A stretch of DNA of 64,000 bases, taken from Fulvitalea axinellae. Lineage in GTDB: Bacteria; Bacteroidota; Bacteroidia; Cytophagales; Cyclobacteriaceae. Of this stretch, positions 9,073 through 18,165 are shown piece by piece (the first letter of the stretch is position 1; the number at the start of each line of letters is the position of its first letter). The translations under genes and the position numbers were made by a program. The notes under the pieces were generated by a model that saw only the letters and a list, made by a program, of their open reading frames with translations, ran no database searches and had not been told where the DNA came from. The stretch lies in assembly GCF_036492835.1 (NCBI RefSeq), contig NZ_AP025314.1:3514010-3578009 (forward strand), read 5' to 3'.

Positions 9073-9104
9073 AAACGGGCCGACGATTAACGCCGAACCC
9101 GTTT
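9073..9104 (-). terminator. Terminator of the NYN-domain gene
   Basis: On the minus strand AAACGGG pairs with CCCGTTT, and an inner CGGCG/CGTCG pairing extends the stem. A run of T follows. It lies about 25 bp past the stop of the gene starting at 10054. Confidence 0.8.
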
Positions 9105-9127
9105 CATATTTTTATGTAAGATCTTCT

Positions 9128-10054
9128 TTACAACTTTGTCACTTCATAAGCGACTTCTTTTCCTTCTTCCGTAATTCCTCTTTTGAATTTGACCGGATTA
9201 CCGACATCCAAATCAAGGAAATCCGTTTCCGCCAGATTAGAATAATGGAAAAACAGGTTGCTTGGTGTGGCTTTCACGAATCCGTAACCTTGATTGAGAG
9301 TCACGATTTCGCTGAACTCAAAACCTTCTCCGATTTCCTCTTCGCTCAATTCAGCGACGAATGTACTTTCTTCCTCTTCGCCAGACTTTGAGAATGCGTC
9401 ACGGGACACGAAAAGATTGGCTATCTCAGGATTGTTTTCCGCCAGTCCCTGATCTATACTGTCATGCATTTCCGACAGGTAAGTCACTGCCTCTCCCAAA
9501 TCTCTTGACGAACGCGTAGCCCTCAGTTCGCCATAATCGTCGTAATATTCAAAATCCCAAGAAAGCAACATAACCCTAGTGCCTAAGGTATTGAGCTTGC
9601 GGACCAATGGCACATAATCGCTATCACCAGCGATAAGGACCACCACGTCGAAATTCTTATAGAAAGCCAGCTCAAAAGCTTCCAAGGCCAAAGACATGTC
9701 CACTTTGTCAGACTTGTTTCTGTGCCCCCTAACCGGAAGATAATGCGTAGTAACGCCTTCCGACATCAAGATATCGTCAAAAACCCGGTCGTAATAAAGC
9801 TTGTTCCCGTTTTGGTTGGCTTCGCGAGCGCTCAGTCGGCCCCTGAAATAATGGGCGTCAACAATCCGGGAACGTCTGTAATCGCTCCCTTCCTCTCTCG
9901 CCACTTCCCGCCGAATGAAATCATGAAGCCCGGAAATACTTATCCGGCTTTTGCTTTCGTGTTGGTATGCGTAATAATTACTTACGTGGTAAAAATAATT
10001 TCCATCATAAAAAATCCCGATTCTAGTTAAACCTCGAGAAATATTGTTGTTCAT
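9128..10054 (-). CDS. NYN-domain (LabA/DUF88) nuclease fused to a cold-shock-like domain
   Basis: Residues 10-195 form a NYN/PIN-like fold, a metal-dependent RNase family. The acidic residues expected at the active site are D17 (FYDGN), D119 (KSDKVD) and D144/D146 (AGDSD). A linker rich in Glu and Ser follows (200-246). Residues 247-308 look like a cold-shock/S1-type nucleic-acid-binding barrel, with the RNP-like GYGFVK (256-261) and LFFHYSNL (267-274). The likely role is RNA cleavage or decay with the tail supplying RNA binding; the target is unknown. It is monocistronic, with a strong terminator and a 285-bp gap upstream. The fusion calls are from motif reading only. Confidence 0.82.
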   Translation of the reverse strand: MNNNISRGLTRIGIFYDGNYFYHVSNYYAYQHESKSRISISGLHDFIRREVAREEGSDYRRSRIVDAHYFRGRLSAREANQNGNKLYYDRVFDDILMSEGVTTHYLPVRGHRNKSDKVDMSLALEAFELAFYKNFDVVVLIAGDSDYVPLVRKLNTLGTRVMLLSWDFEYYDDYGELRATRSSRDLGEAVTYLSEMHDSIDQGLAENNPEIANLFVSRDAFSKSGEEEESTFVAELSEEEIGEGFEFSEIVTLNQGYGFVKATPSNLFFHYSNLAETDFLDLDVGNPVKFKRGITEEGKEVAYEVTKL

Positions 10055-10339
10055 GAAGAATATGTTTGAATTATCAGATCCCTTTTCTTATAACTTCCTG
10101 AATTGAAGTATTCTAATTCGTATTATCAAAGTTGATTTTCATCTAAACCGAAACAGCTCTCGCCTTTTCCAGTAAAAACATAATGGATTCAAGGGCATAA
10201 TAATACAATCGACGGCTATTTCCAAAAGCCTTGATGTAAATCAGATGAATTTGAAATGTGTTTGGAATTTATCCCCTTGGCCCAAAAAGCCATTATATGC
10301 AAATTATATTTTTCGAAGCCTGTACTTTTCGCATCAAGA

Positions 10340-10849
10340 CTATTCGCACAGTTCTTCAAGCATGCTGTAGCCTGAGGATTTTGCTTCCTCCGGCACTTTT
10401 ATGTCTTTTTCCTCGGGGAGGTCGGGAAGTCCATAATGCTCGTTCACAGCTTTTTCCGGTTTGCGATCGTTTTTCGTTCTTTCTTCAGGCTTAGGCCTTT
10501 CCTCATCGATCACGATCTTCGCACGACTACAAATCCCACCTATAGGCGGATTGAACTTAGCGATAGACAAACAAACATTTTTCGCAGTGGCGAAACGAGA
10601 AAAAACTCTCTCAATAATTCGCTTCCCTACATTTTCCAACAGCTTTGACGGCATCGACATTTCCTCCTTTATGATATCGTACAGCACCATGTAGTTCACT
10701 GTACCGTCCAAATCATCATGTTTGGCTCCGTAATCAAAGTCGGTGTCGACCACGATGTCCACACCGTATTTGTTCCCGATCTTGCGCTCTTCCTCAAAAT
10801 AGCCGTGATAAGCGAAAAATTCGAGCCCCTCCAGACAGATTTTGCCCAT
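10340..10849 (-). CDS. folB: Dihydroneopterin aldolase with a C-terminal extension
   Basis: Converts 7,8-dihydroneopterin to 6-hydroxymethyl-dihydropterin in folate synthesis. The first 118 residues match the FolB fold: ligand region FFAYHGYFEEE (11-21, catalytic-type E21), the central LLENVGKRI, and catalytic-type K98 in SIAKFNPP. Standard FolB proteins are about 120 residues. This one continues for about 50 charged, Pro/Glu/Lys-rich residues of no known fold, probably disordered. It lies 38 bp downstream of the DivIVA-domain gene and is likely in the same transcript. Confidence 0.88.
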   Translation of the reverse strand: MGKICLEGLEFFAYHGYFEEERKIGNKYGVDIVVDTDFDYGAKHDDLDGTVNYMVLYDIIKEEMSMPSKLLENVGKRIIERVFSRFATAKNVCLSIAKFNPPIGGICSRAKIVIDEERPKPEERTKNDRKPEKAVNEHYGLPDLPEEKDIKVPEEAKSSGYSMLEELCE

Positions 10850-10887
10850 AATCTCTTTCTAATAAAAACGTTAGGCCTCAACCATTC

Positions 10888-11799
10888 TTATCCTAAATCG
10901 TCGAAAAACGAACGGTCTCCGCCACTTCCATCCTGCTTAGGAGCGTTTTCACGCCGGATTTCCTCGGAAGGTTCCGGAAAGCTCTGAGCGGGCGGGGTTT
11001 GGGGCGTTGCCGGTGGCTCCACGGCTGGCTTTGCCGGCTCTTCCTGAAAGCTTGGCATATCGTCGCTTACGGCAGGGGCTTCAGGCTCGTCGGGCTTAGT
11101 GGTCACGAATTCCGTATCGTTAAAATCCGTTACCGGGTCAGGCACAGACGCTCCGGTTCCTTGGGTTGTTTGCGTTAGGTTTTCACGGAATTTACGCTGG
11201 GTAACACGGGCCTTGCCCACAATTCCGTCAATCAAACCTTTTTTCTCCTCTTTGGCTGTGGTAGCCCTTTCTATCCTGTCCTTTATTTCGTCAGAAAGAT
11301 GAATCATTCCCGAAAGAATATGATCGCGAGCATCCTCAACCGCCCTATAATGATGTTCAAGCTCTTTGATCAATTCCATCATATTCTCGGCAGCTTCTCC
11401 GGCTTCAGACTCAGCTTTCTGCACAATCTCGTCGGCGCGGATTTCCGCTTCCTCAATCATCTGGATCGCTTCGGTCTTCGCTTCGCTAAGACGCTTGTCG
11501 GAATCCATCTCAACCTCCTTGAGTTTCAACTCCGCCTTTTGCTGGGCTTGTTCCATAATACTTTGCCCGGTATCCTCGGCGGTTTTCAGGGTCTTGTACA
11601 AAGAGCTTTCAACTTCCCTGAGTTTGGCCACCTCACGGTTAGCGGCTTCCAGCCTCAAGTGCAAGTCCTTGTTCTTGTCCAAAAGCCTCTCCCATTCCTG
11701 GGAAAGGGAAAGCAGGTACGCGTCGACGTCCTCTTTTTCGTAACCTCTAAAAACACGCTCAAAGCTTTTTTGGCGAATCTCTAACGGAGTTATTTTCAT
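10888..11799 (-). CDS. DivIVA-domain coiled-coil protein
   Basis: The N-terminus (MKITPLEIRQKSFERVFRGY, residues 1-20) matches the DivIVA/GpsB membrane-targeting segment, followed by KEDVDAYL. A long coiled coil runs to about residue 180. The last 100 residues are Pro-, Glu- and Asp-rich and probably disordered, ending in RSFFDDLG. DivIVA proteins mark curved membrane at poles and septa and recruit partners. Its start overlaps the end of the WD40 gene by 4 bp (ATGA), so the two are translationally coupled. Its role in this phylum is not established. Confidence 0.82.
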   Translation of the reverse strand: MKITPLEIRQKSFERVFRGYEKEDVDAYLLSLSQEWERLLDKNKDLHLRLEAANREVAKLREVESSLYKTLKTAEDTGQSIMEQAQQKAELKLKEVEMDSDKRLSEAKTEAIQMIEEAEIRADEIVQKAESEAGEAAENMMELIKELEHHYRAVEDARDHILSGMIHLSDEIKDRIERATTAKEEKKGLIDGIVGKARVTQRKFRENLTQTTQGTGASVPDPVTDFNDTEFVTTKPDEPEAPAVSDDMPSFQEEPAKPAVEPPATPQTPPAQSFPEPSEEIRRENAPKQDGSGGDRSFFDDLG

Positions 11800-12725
11800 G
11801 GTTCAGGAGTATTTCGTTTGAGTTCCCAGACGGAAACACTGCGGTCATCGCTGGCCGAAATCAGCAAATTATCATAACCGGCCCACAAAAGCCGGTTCAC
11901 CGAGGTACCGTGCCCGGCATGCCGGGCCTTGTCAATCACTTTCAAAAGACGCAGACTTTCCGCATCCCATAATTTTATAGACTTGTCCATACTGCACGTG
12001 GCCAACAACAACCCGTTCGGGCTTTGGGCCAAGTGATTTATGGCATACATATGGGCATCGACGGTCTGGATATTGGCGTAATCATTCTCCGCATCCCAGA
12101 CTTTAATTTTAGCATCGCGGGAAACCGTAAAAAGCCTTTTCCCGTCGGGCGAATATCGTAACGCGAAAACGGATTTCGCATGGGCCGGAATCTCTTTTTT
12201 CCAAAACAAAGGCTCTGTTCCGAATAACCTAACGGCATTATCACTGTACCCGGCCACAAATTCTTTGGCATTCGGCCTTACGGCCAATGACCTGCAACTT
12301 TGGCCAGCGGCCGGCAAGGTTTTGACCACGCTCAGACTTTCACAATCCACGACCCTGATAACACCATCGCTACAGGCGACCAGTATTTGCGATCCGATAC
12401 TGACAATATCGAAAATGGCGACATTACCCAAAGCAACATCACCAACTTTTTCTCTTTTGACCGGGTCAATCACATGAATTCCCTCATGATTTTGACCTAC
12501 ATACAAACGCGAGGATTCGGCATCGAACATGATGGCGTACACAGACGACTGCACTTTAGCTACCATACGGCCTTTGCCCGGCTCCTTCAGGTTCCAAAGA
12601 ACCACCATCCCGTCTGCGCCGGCGGAAAAGAATAGCTCGGGCGCCCAAGCTTTTTCCAGAGTATAAACGGCGTCTTTGTGTCCGGTCAACGAAAACCGTT
12701 TTTCTACTTTCAGAGGGCTCCCCAT
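11796..12725 (-). CDS. WD40-repeat beta-propeller protein
   Basis: A 309-residue cytoplasmic protein with about seven WD40 repeats, seen as repeated GH...V..L....D/L.SAS.D..V.VW patterns. The clearest are VDAHMYAINHLAQSPNG with CSMDKSIKLWD, and LLISASDDRSVSVWEL at the end. No signal peptide or enzymatic domain. WD40 propellers scaffold protein complexes. It is the first gene of a likely WD40/DivIVA/folB operon, with a divergent promoter region shared with the phosphopantetheinyl transferase. Confidence 0.88.
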   Translation of the reverse strand: MGSPLKVEKRFSLTGHKDAVYTLEKAWAPELFFSAGADGMVVLWNLKEPGKGRMVAKVQSSVYAIMFDAESSRLYVGQNHEGIHVIDPVKREKVGDVALGNVAIFDIVSIGSQILVACSDGVIRVVDCESLSVVKTLPAAGQSCRSLAVRPNAKEFVAGYSDNAVRLFGTEPLFWKKEIPAHAKSVFALRYSPDGKRLFTVSRDAKIKVWDAENDYANIQTVDAHMYAINHLAQSPNGLLLATCSMDKSIKLWDAESLRLLKVIDKARHAGHGTSVNRLLWAGYDNLLISASDDRSVSVWELKRNTPEP

Positions 12726-12857
12726 CTACTGTTCGTGAATTTCCTATGAAAATAATTAAAATATCGCTTCCAAATTGTCGCTTTGCTTTTTTCTTTCGAA
12801 AAAGCGTTGCCCATACGTATTGGAGACGTATCTTTTCGGGAAACCACAATTTGGAAT

Positions 12858-13490
12858 ATGCCAGTCACGAAAATAGAAAAAAATAGCGAATTCCTGTTTT
12901 GGGGAGTTTGGAAAATTGAAGAATCGGCCGAACTTCTGGAAACCATCTACACATATGATGACGAAGACCGCCAAGACGTAATGCGAACCAAGCACCCGGC
13001 CAAAAGAGCCGAACGCTTGTCGGCCAGAGCCATACTCGCTAAAGTCACCGAAGAATCGGGCGAAAAATGGAACGGGCTAAAAAAAGACACCAATGGCAGG
13101 CCACGGCTAAAAGGCTCGGACAGCGACATCTCAATTACCCACGCAAAAGGTTACGCCGCCGCCGCTTTGACCCAACAGGGAAAAACGGGAATAGATATGG
13201 AACGGGCCAGCGCCAAAGTCGTCCGGGTGAGGCATAAATTCCTTAGCCAAACAGAATCCGAAATGATCGGTATGGACGAAATGTCGCTTACCGCAGCTTG
13301 GGCGGCCAAAGAGGCCATATATAAGTGTTCCGCCATTCCGGGTTTGGAGTTCAAAAACGAAATTATATTTGAACAATTTTGCCCGGAGTCCAAAACCTAC
13401 TCTCTGGCTTCCGCACGAAAAACCGGTCCCTTCAGGCTGTCATACCAATTCATTGATGATTACGTTCTCTGCATAGCAACGAGAGCCTAA
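12858..13490 (+). CDS. 4'-phosphopantetheinyl transferase superfamily protein
   Basis: Transfers the phosphopantetheine arm of CoA to a serine of an acyl or peptidyl carrier protein. The 210-residue length fits the Sfp/EntD-like class more than AcpS. Signature residues are present: GID113-M-E115 for magnesium and CoA binding, and W148-AAK151-E152-AIYK156. The frame is open from 12783, but ATG 12858 (MPVTKIEK) leaves room for a promoter in the divergent gap. No carrier-protein, PKS or NRPS gene is in the window, so it probably acts in trans, perhaps on fatty-acid ACP. Confidence 0.85.
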   Translation: MPVTKIEKNSEFLFWGVWKIEESAELLETIYTYDDEDRQDVMRTKHPAKRAERLSARAILAKVTEESGEKWNGLKKDTNGRPRLKGSDSDISITHAKGYAAAALTQQGKTGIDMERASAKVVRVRHKFLSQTESEMIGMDEMSLTAAWAAKEAIYKCSAIPGLEFKNEIIFEQFCPESKTYSLASARKTGPFRLSYQFIDDYVLCIATRA

Positions 13491-13623
13491 AATCGGAAAA
13501 AACGAAGGTTAGGCATTAAAGAATGTAATAATCGACAAGTTTGCCTTATCGGCCCTGATTGATTATTTACCTAAATTACTTACATTTATGTTTTGGTCCT
13601 GAAGTGATAGAAGAGGTTATACA

Positions 13624-16600
13624 TTGTTGTACACAGGCCTTAAATATTATTGCGTAAGCATACTACTCCTTGCGCTGACCTTGTCGCATACCGACATTTC
13701 GGCTCAGCCACACCGCCCTTTTGTCTTTTTCGACGCTGAAAAAGGAGAAGGGGGGCGAATCAACACGAGCCTTGCCCAAGGCCCAAACGGAATGATCTTC
13801 ATCGTCAACAGCGACGGGCTTGTCCGGTACGCCGGATCATATTGGGAACAATACCTGCCTAATTCCGATAACCGCACTATCTCTGAAGTAACCGTTACCG
13901 GCTCGGGTAAAGCCTTTGTGGCAGGCACCAATATCTTCGGATATGTCGAAATCCATAACGGCAAGAAACGTTTCGTTTCGCTGATTGAACATTTCAGTGA
14001 AGACGGCGACACATTACCGGGCCTGTTTTTCGGACTATGCTCATTAGGCAATAAAATCTTCGTAATCCACGGCGACACTGTTCTGGTTTGGGACGACCTG
14101 TCTCAAAAGGCGACAAAACACACCATGCGAGCCCCTTTCGACATCATGAATGTTGACGGGAGGATATGGATCACCGACATAATGTCGGGGCTTTTCGAAC
14201 TAAAAGCGGGACACTTGCGTCTTCTTAGCCGAAACAGGAACTTCTTTTTGAGGCAGACTCCCGTAACGGCCATGCCTTTTGGCGACGGAAAAGTCCTGAC
14301 CTGTAACCGTCGGGGAGAGATGTTCAAAATATCGTTGGCCCCATTCCGACACGAACCTTTTGAATTCGACTTCAAAGACCAACTAAAATCGTCCTCCATC
14401 ACAGGCGGACTCAGCCTCCGAAACGGCAACTTCCTCTTGCTAACCGAGGACGAAGGGGTGTTCCATTTCAGTCCGAAAGGTAATCTTATCGAAAAAATCG
14501 ACAAAGATGACGGGCTGAACGGCAATGCGTTCAACGATGCCTTACAAGACAGGGAAGGAAACGTTTGGCTGGCTACGTACCGCGGCATAATGATGTGGGA
14601 AATCGAGAGTCCCATCGGAATAATTGGAAGGGAATCTGGACTGGAAGGCGCTATATATGATATGGCGAAATACCGCGACAAGATTTATCTCGCCACTTCG
14701 GAAGGGCTCCTCAAAAACAAGAAAAACACTAGCCAGAGACTGAAGTTCGAAAAACAGGAATATCCCGGAACGGTTTGCTTCGGGCTGAAAACCACGCCGG
14801 AAGGCCTTATTATTGGAGCTTTAGACACTTGGGTTCTGGACAATGAAGACTCCAAACCACGACATCTTTCCGACTACAAGTACATTTACTTCGATCATTA
14901 TTCTTGGAAAGGCCGTGACTATGTCATCTGCGCCGGACCTCGCCGTTTGGCTATTTTAAGGCTCGAAAACGGCAAATGGCAAAAACACTGGGAATCGAAT
15001 TATCTGCATTATGAATTTGACGGCGCCAAAGCTTTCCCAAAAGGAGATCATGTCAATTTTTGGCTAAGTGCCAAAGGGAAAGTATTCTCTGCGGAATGGA
15101 GAGGAAAAGACCAATTAAAACCGGATTTCCGGGTCGCAAGCCCTGGCGTCACTATGGATCTTCCAAAAGGGCGGGCCAAGATCATTAAGAACAATGAATT
15201 CCTAGAAGTATTCGTAAACGAAAGCCTTTACCGTTTTTATCCTGAAATAAAGAAATTCAGAAAATCAGGACTCGGCATCAGCGGACTCAAGGATTTATCA
15301 ATACTAAACGGCGACTCAACGTTCTATTGGAACAAAAAAGACGGCCAATACAAAATCTTTGACGACTTAGGACACCCCGCCGGCATCTTTTCGGGTATTG
15401 ATTGGGGACGTTATCCTGTGGGCGAGCTCAACAATTGGCTACAGCTTTCTGAAAAAAGGCTATTGGTTTCCGGCCAAACAGGCCTGTTACTTATGGACGG
15501 TTTTTCGCACCAAAACACCGAACAGGACAGTACGCTCAGCCTTCATATAGCGCATGTTTACCCTCATGAAGACACGCTTTATCTCAACGGAATAGATCAG
15601 CAAAAACACGTTTTCCCTTACAGTCAAAACTCTATTGCTTTTGACTATTCCGCTCCGACTTACCACCTGCACGACAAGGTGTCTTATTATTGCAAACTGG
15701 AAGGTTTTGACGAAAGCTGGGTCAACAGAGGAAATGCCCACCGTATCGAATACATGAACCTTTTCGAAGGCAAATACACCTTCCAAGTCATGGCCGTTGA
15801 CGCCATAGGCCGGGTTAGCCCCGTTCAGTCGTTTTCTTTCGGAATAGACCCGCCATATTTCCGGACGGGCTGGGCCTACCTGGTTTACGGAATTTCGTTT
15901 TTAGCCCTTATTCTCGGTTCCGTTAAATGGTACAACCACCGATTGATGCGGGACAATGAACGGCTGGAACTCATGGTAAGCAGACGTACTTTTCAGCTAG
16001 AGAAAAAGCGAAAAATTCTGGAATCCCAAAAATATGATCTGGCCGAAAAAAGTGACGCGCTGGAAAAAGCCAACAAGAGAATTGTGGCGGGCAATAAAGA
16101 AATCAGGGAAAGCTTGACTTATGCTTCATATCTCCAAAAAGCCTTTATTCCTGACATCAAACGTCTACGTGATTCTTTCGCTGACGCTTTTGTATTACAC
16201 CTACCTAAACAGCAAGTTAGCGGTGATTTCTACTGGCTAGCCAAAGAAGGCGGAAAGCATTTCCTTGCTGTTCTGGACTGTACAGGCCATGGTGTTCCCG
16301 GCGCATTTATGTCAATCATAGGCAATAACTTACTTGAGGAAATCATCAGGGTCAACGGTGAAACTTCGGTTGACAATATCCTTTCGGAGCTTGATAGACG
16401 ATTAAAAGAAAAGTTCGCCCTAAACGACAAAACATTCGAAGACGGAATGGAAATCGGCCTATGTCGGTGGGATCCTGAGATTAACGAGCTTCGCTACGCC
16501 GGCGCACGCATCAAACTTTCTTATTTCGCAGATGGAGAACTTCAGGTGCTGAAAGGTGACAGAAGATCAATCGGAGAACGACACAGAGGACATGAAGTGT

Positions 16601-16905
16601 TTACAGAACACGTGCTTAAAATTGACAAACCGACAAGTCTATATCTATATACCGACGGATTCCGCGACCAATTTGGCGGACCTAGAAGCAAAAAATTCCT
16701 CGACAAAAGACTCAGAAAGGTTCTTTCCGAAATCCAAGACCTTCCGATGGAAGAGCAGGAAAACACTCTGATGAGAACATTTATCGACTGGAAACAAGAA
16801 GAATCCCAAGTAGATGACGTTCTTGTTCTTGGTTTTCAGCTAGTACCGCAAGAAGTGATTGTTCCCGAAAAAACAGCACCAACGACTTCGGCAACTCTTT
16901 CCTAA
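13624..16905 (+). CDS. Propeller/Y_Y_Y receptor with a cytoplasmic PP2C (SpoIIE-type) phosphatase
   Basis: A 1093-residue membrane receptor. Residues 1-26 look like a signal peptide. Residues 27-650 contain repeated regulator-propeller blades (for example NGNAFNDALQDREGNVWLA). A Y_Y_Y domain follows at about 660-740, then one membrane helix near 750-770 and a coiled coil to 830. Residues 845-1085 form a SpoIIE-like PP2C Ser/Thr phosphatase with metal site D885 (LDCTGHGVPGAFMS) and later DGFRDQFGG and DDVLVLGF. In common Bacteroidota relatives this sensor architecture carries a histidine kinase. Here the output is dephosphorylation. The start is a TTG at 13624 or 13627, as no in-frame ATG precedes it. 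Confidence 0.88.
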   Translation: MLYTGLKYYCVSILLLALTLSHTDISAQPHRPFVFFDAEKGEGGRINTSLAQGPNGMIFIVNSDGLVRYAGSYWEQYLPNSDNRTISEVTVTGSGKAFVAGTNIFGYVEIHNGKKRFVSLIEHFSEDGDTLPGLFFGLCSLGNKIFVIHGDTVLVWDDLSQKATKHTMRAPFDIMNVDGRIWITDIMSGLFELKAGHLRLLSRNRNFFLRQTPVTAMPFGDGKVLTCNRRGEMFKISLAPFRHEPFEFDFKDQLKSSSITGGLSLRNGNFLLLTEDEGVFHFSPKGNLIEKIDKDDGLNGNAFNDALQDREGNVWLATYRGIMMWEIESPIGIIGRESGLEGAIYDMAKYRDKIYLATSEGLLKNKKNTSQRLKFEKQEYPGTVCFGLKTTPEGLIIGALDTWVLDNEDSKPRHLSDYKYIYFDHYSWKGRDYVICAGPRRLAILRLENGKWQKHWESNYLHYEFDGAKAFPKGDHVNFWLSAKGKVFSAEWRGKDQLKPDFRVASPGVTMDLPKGRAKIIKNNEFLEVFVNESLYRFYPEIKKFRKSGLGISGLKDLSILNGDSTFYWNKKDGQYKIFDDLGHPAGIFSGIDWGRYPVGELNNWLQLSEKRLLVSGQTGLLLMDGFSHQNTEQDSTLSLHIAHVYPHEDTLYLNGIDQQKHVFPYSQNSIAFDYSAPTYHLHDKVSYYCKLEGFDESWVNRGNAHRIEYMNLFEGKYTFQVMAVDAIGRVSPVQSFSFGIDPPYFRTGWAYLVYGISFLALILGSVKWYNHRLMRDNERLELMVSRRTFQLEKKRKILESQKYDLAEKSDALEKANKRIVAGNKEIRESLTYASYLQKAFIPDIKRLRDSFADAFVLHLPKQQVSGDFYWLAKEGGKHFLAVLDCTGHGVPGAFMSIIGNNLLEEIIRVNGETSVDNILSELDRRLKEKFALNDKTFEDGMEIGLCRWDPEINELRYAGARIKLSYFADGELQVLKGDRRSIGERHRGHEVFTEHVLKIDKPTSLYLYTDGFRDQFGGPRSKKFLDKRLRKVLSEIQDLPMEEQENTLMRTFIDWKQEESQVDDVLVLGFQLVPQEVIVPEKTAPTTSATLS

Positions 16906-16961
16906 AGGAGAAATCACCTCCACGCTTCCAAAATAGGCTAGTTTCGAGCTATCTTTACCAT

Positions 16962-17558
16962 ATGCTCTTATCACAGTTCACAGAAGAAAAAATCGAGGCC
17001 GGTTGCGACGAAGCCGGGCGCGGTTGTTTGGCCGGGCCGGTTGTGGCCGCTGCGGTTATCCTTCCAAAAGATTATCAGAACGACATACTGAACGATTCGA
17101 AACAACTGTCGGAAAAGAAGCGCGACAAACTGCGCGAACAGATCAAAAACGACGCTATCGCTTGGTGTGTAGCGGAAGTTTCGCCTACGGAAATAGACAA
17201 GATTAACATTCTGAACGCTTCGTTTTTGGCCATGCACCGTGCCGTGGACGGATTATCTTCCAAGCCGGAACTCCTTCTGATCGACGGCAACAGGTTTAAG
17301 CCTTATCCCGAAATTCCGCACGAATGCGTGGTAAAAGGCGACGGAAAGTTCTTAAGCATAGCGGCAGCTTCGGTTCTCGCCAAAACCCGCCGAGACGAAA
17401 TCATGCGGGAATTTGCGACCAAGCACCCGGGCTATGGATGGGAGACCAATGCCGGCTACCCGACAAAGGCCCACAGAAACGCAATCCGGGAATTGGGCAC
17501 GACTCCCCATCACCGCATGTCGTTCAAACTTTTGCCCGATCCTACCCTATTCGATTAA
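16962..17558 (+). CDS. rnhB: Ribonuclease HII
   Basis: Cuts RNA in RNA/DNA hybrids and removes misincorporated ribonucleotides. The 198-residue length is typical. The N-terminal active-site motif is D16-E17-AGRG, followed by CLAGPVVAAAV. The third acid is D108 in LLIDGNRF, and the conserved KGDGKFLSIAAASVLAKTRRD stretch carries the remaining family residues. A TATCTTTA near-consensus -7 element lies just before the ATG. Its stop codon shares the TTAA at 17555-17558 with the convergent gene. Confidence 0.95.
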   Translation: MLLSQFTEEKIEAGCDEAGRGCLAGPVVAAAVILPKDYQNDILNDSKQLSEKKRDKLREQIKNDAIAWCVAEVSPTEIDKINILNASFLAMHRAVDGLSSKPELLLIDGNRFKPYPEIPHECVVKGDGKFLSIAAASVLAKTRRDEIMREFATKHPGYGWETNAGYPTKAHRNAIRELGTTPHHRMSFKLLPDPTLFD

Positions 17559-17989
17559 CGAGGCTTAGGCGGTTTGATTTTCTTTATTTTCGGAGCCGGA
17601 GCTATGGGTTTTATTGGCGGAAAAGACTTTATTTTTTTGGCCACGACAGACTGGCTCGGCGTTCCTTGTGGCGCGTCTGCCCTACCCGGCATATATCCTT
17701 GGTTTGGATTAGCCGGCTCTGGCGGTGCGATATGCAACAATTTCGGTAATGCTGGCGGAGTTGATGACTTCACAGTAGGCCAAGGAATATCGTTGACTGG
17801 AGGCATTGGAGACTGAACGGTAATTCCAATTGGCCGGATTTTTACTGGCGGTGGCGCCAAATCCGGCTTTGACAATGAAGATTTCGCCGATTTCAAAGCT
17901 GTTTCTTCCACCAACTTCTGAGCTTTTAGCCCCATTGTGGAGCATACTAAAAACAAAATCACAAACAACACCCTAACCATTCCCTTCAT
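17555..17989 (-). CDS. Exported proline- and lysine-rich protein, unknown function
   Basis: A 144-residue protein with a clear signal peptide (hydrophobic VRVLFVILFLVCSTMG, cleavage probably after LKA). The mature part is very rich in Pro, Lys and Ala with PP and PxP repeats and ends in a basic KIKKIKPPKPR. It has no fold I recognise and is likely extended, perhaps spanning or binding the envelope. It overlaps the stop of rnhB tail to tail by 4 bp. It could be a lineage-specific gene. Confidence 0.6.
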   Translation of the reverse strand: MKGMVRVLFVILFLVCSTMGLKAQKLVEETALKSAKSSLSKPDLAPPPVKIRPIGITVQSPMPPVNDIPWPTVKSSTPPALPKLLHIAPPEPANPNQGYMPGRADAPQGTPSQSVVAKKIKSFPPIKPIAPAPKIKKIKPPKPR

Positions 17990-18112
17990 CTTCTTTGCTT
18001 TTAAATATTACATCCCACTTTTTAGGACGCTACGCAAAGAACAACTCCAAAACAAGGCTGTAGTTTGAACTGGCGAGCCACTAATATTGTCGAAAGCCAG
18101 TGATTTTCAACA

Positions 18113-18147
18113 AAAAAACCGGACAACGCCCATCGCACTGTCCGGTT
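18113..18147 (-). terminator. Terminator of the metal-import operon
   Basis: On the minus strand ACCGGACA pairs with TGTCCGGT (18146-18139 with 18125-18118), followed by a T tract. It lies 20 bp after the stop of the last permease gene. Confidence 0.85.
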
Positions 18148-18165
18148 CTCTTTCCCGGAAAAACC

